Below, piece after piece: positions 63,440 to 64,000 of a DNA stretch of 64,000 bases. The translations under genes were made by a program, and so were the position numbers. Under the pieces are notes generated by a model. The model was not told the DNA's origin, made no database searches, and saw nothing but the letters and a program-made list of their open reading frames with translations. This stretch comes from KBS-96 sp964247975 (GTDB lineage Bacteria > Acidobacteriota > Terriglobia > Bryobacterales > Bryobacteraceae), in assembly GCA_964247975.1 (NCBI GenBank), contig CAXTWH010000005.1, positions 62,001 to 126,000 on the forward strand, read 5' to 3'. Numbering within the stretch: the first letter of the stretch is position 1; each line of letters opens with the position of its first letter.

Positions 63440-64000
63440 TTAACCGCCAGCCGCCTGGTGCATGGCAGTAAAACCATAAGCTTCTTTCAGGAATTGATGC
63501 AGCGCTGCGCTATCTGGAGTGGCAGCGCGGTAGCCAATATAATAATCGGGGCGAATGAGATACAAGCAAGGCTGGGAAGCGCCGTATTCGGCATGAGTTC
63601 TGCCGTCAGTGGTGTCAGAAACAGTTTCAAATTCCGGCAGCGCGCTTCCGTGTGAAATCACAGAACCGCAAATTAATCCCGGATAAGCAGCCTGCATATT
63701 GCGGCGAACAGAAAACAGCCAAGACAATTGTTCGCGTGAAGCGGAAGGACCGGCAAACAATAAAAGATTATGCACTGCCGGTTGTAGAACTTTATCCAGT
63801 GTTTGTCCGTTCAACGGCGAAATGGGCGCCCGGTCACCCGGATGAGGAGCATGAGCGGGAAAAGAACCACTCCCCTGCACAATCGGGCTGTCTCGGTAAT
63901 GCAAGCCTATCTCGGAGAGTTCCGTAAAAAGATTTTGCTGAAAAAAGTCAAATCCGGCTAGCAGCGGCAGGGCGATCGTTCTGAGGCGGTCCACTACCGC
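63440..64000 (-). CDS. FAD-dependent monooxygenase, C-terminal part (runs off the right edge)
   Basis: The frame is open to the window edge and gives the last 186 residues of a larger protein. The end YLIRPDYYIGYRA is the C-terminal signature of PheA/TfdB-type flavin monooxygenases (class A aromatic hydroxylases). Earlier, RDSPIVQGSGSFPAHAPHPGDRAPISPLNGQTLDKVL is the typical linker to the thioredoxin-like C-terminal domain (VHNLLLFAGPSASREQLSWLF). The FAD-binding N-terminus is outside the window. The substrate cannot be deduced. Confidence 0.82.
   Translation of the reverse strand, partial: AVVDRLRTIALPLLAGFDFFQQNLFTELSEIGLHYRDSPIVQGSGSFPAHAPHPGDRAPISPLNGQTLDKVLQPAVHNLLLFAGPSASREQLSWLFSVRRNMQAAYPGLICGSVISHGSALPEFETVSDTTDGRTHAEYGASQPCLYLIRPDYYIGYRAATPDSAALHQFLKEAYGFTAMHQAAGG

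Overview
The window looks like chromosomal DNA of an acidobacterium (phylum Acidobacteriota, probably the Bryobacterales/Terriglobia side). The main clues are two very long FtsX-type permeases of the acidobacterial ADOP kind, a PEP-CTERM protein, several small proteins of a type common in that phylum, and a mid-50s G+C feel by eye. This placement is an inference from gene content. No rRNA, tRNA, CRISPR array, complete insertion sequence, phage gene or integrase was found.

Layout. 1-5257 (minus strand): a decayed secreted-protein gene at the left edge, then an ADOP permease, a GH27 alpha-galactosidase and mutY. 5355-12880: uvrA faces a small minus-strand set (a secreted protein of unknown role, a zinc-ribbon protein, an OmpR-type regulator). 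A quinone oxidoreductase, two neighbouring DUF1622 membrane proteins and an HNH protein follow. 12966-17400: an altronate/galactarate dehydratase-like enzyme, an MgtC/SapB protein, a small conserved protein and a broken GT39-like membrane glycosyltransferase. 17578-26094: housekeeping genes (dnaG, rpoD, a GH13 enzyme, nth, truA, pyrE, a TPR protein). 26095-30977: a PEP-CTERM gene with its own promoter and a long hairpin-rich leader, a Gfo/Idh/MocA oxidoreductase, a PQQ-type propeller protein and an NTF2-like protein.

31124-33176: a LytS-type histidine kinase gene interrupted by two in-frame stops next to an intact LytTR regulator, and a lone HicB-like protein. 33211-41681: a second ADOP permease, then a two-gene AddAB-like helicase/nuclease. 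41751-46260: three overlapping genes for a paired M16 peptidase and a LolA-like protein. 46515-47592: a small two-gene module, one product carrying an HEPN-type RHWLAH motif; it has inverted repeats on both sides and is the best candidate here for an undescribed toxin or defence system. 47749-54572: metXW, carAB and thiE. 54620-57931: a small secreted protein, a MarR regulator, a cyclic-nucleotide-domain histidine kinase and a glycosyltransferase. 58037-60836: an AraC regulator divergent from an SDR and a DJ-1/PfpI protein. 60837-61194: a gene-free stretch with three strong hairpins. 61195-64000: a DsbA-like protein with a cysteine-rich front domain, an AIM24-family protein, a small DNA-binding-like protein and the C-terminal end of a flavin monooxygenase.

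Taken together, most of the window is core metabolism and genome maintenance: base and nucleotide excision repair, recombination, primase, sigma factor, pyrimidine, arginine-precursor, methionine and thiamine synthesis. Scattered through it are envelope and secretion genes. Three pseudogenes (1-464, 15738-17400, 31124-32203) suggest active gene decay or some consensus error. Several intergenic hairpins are not explained by the gene annotation.
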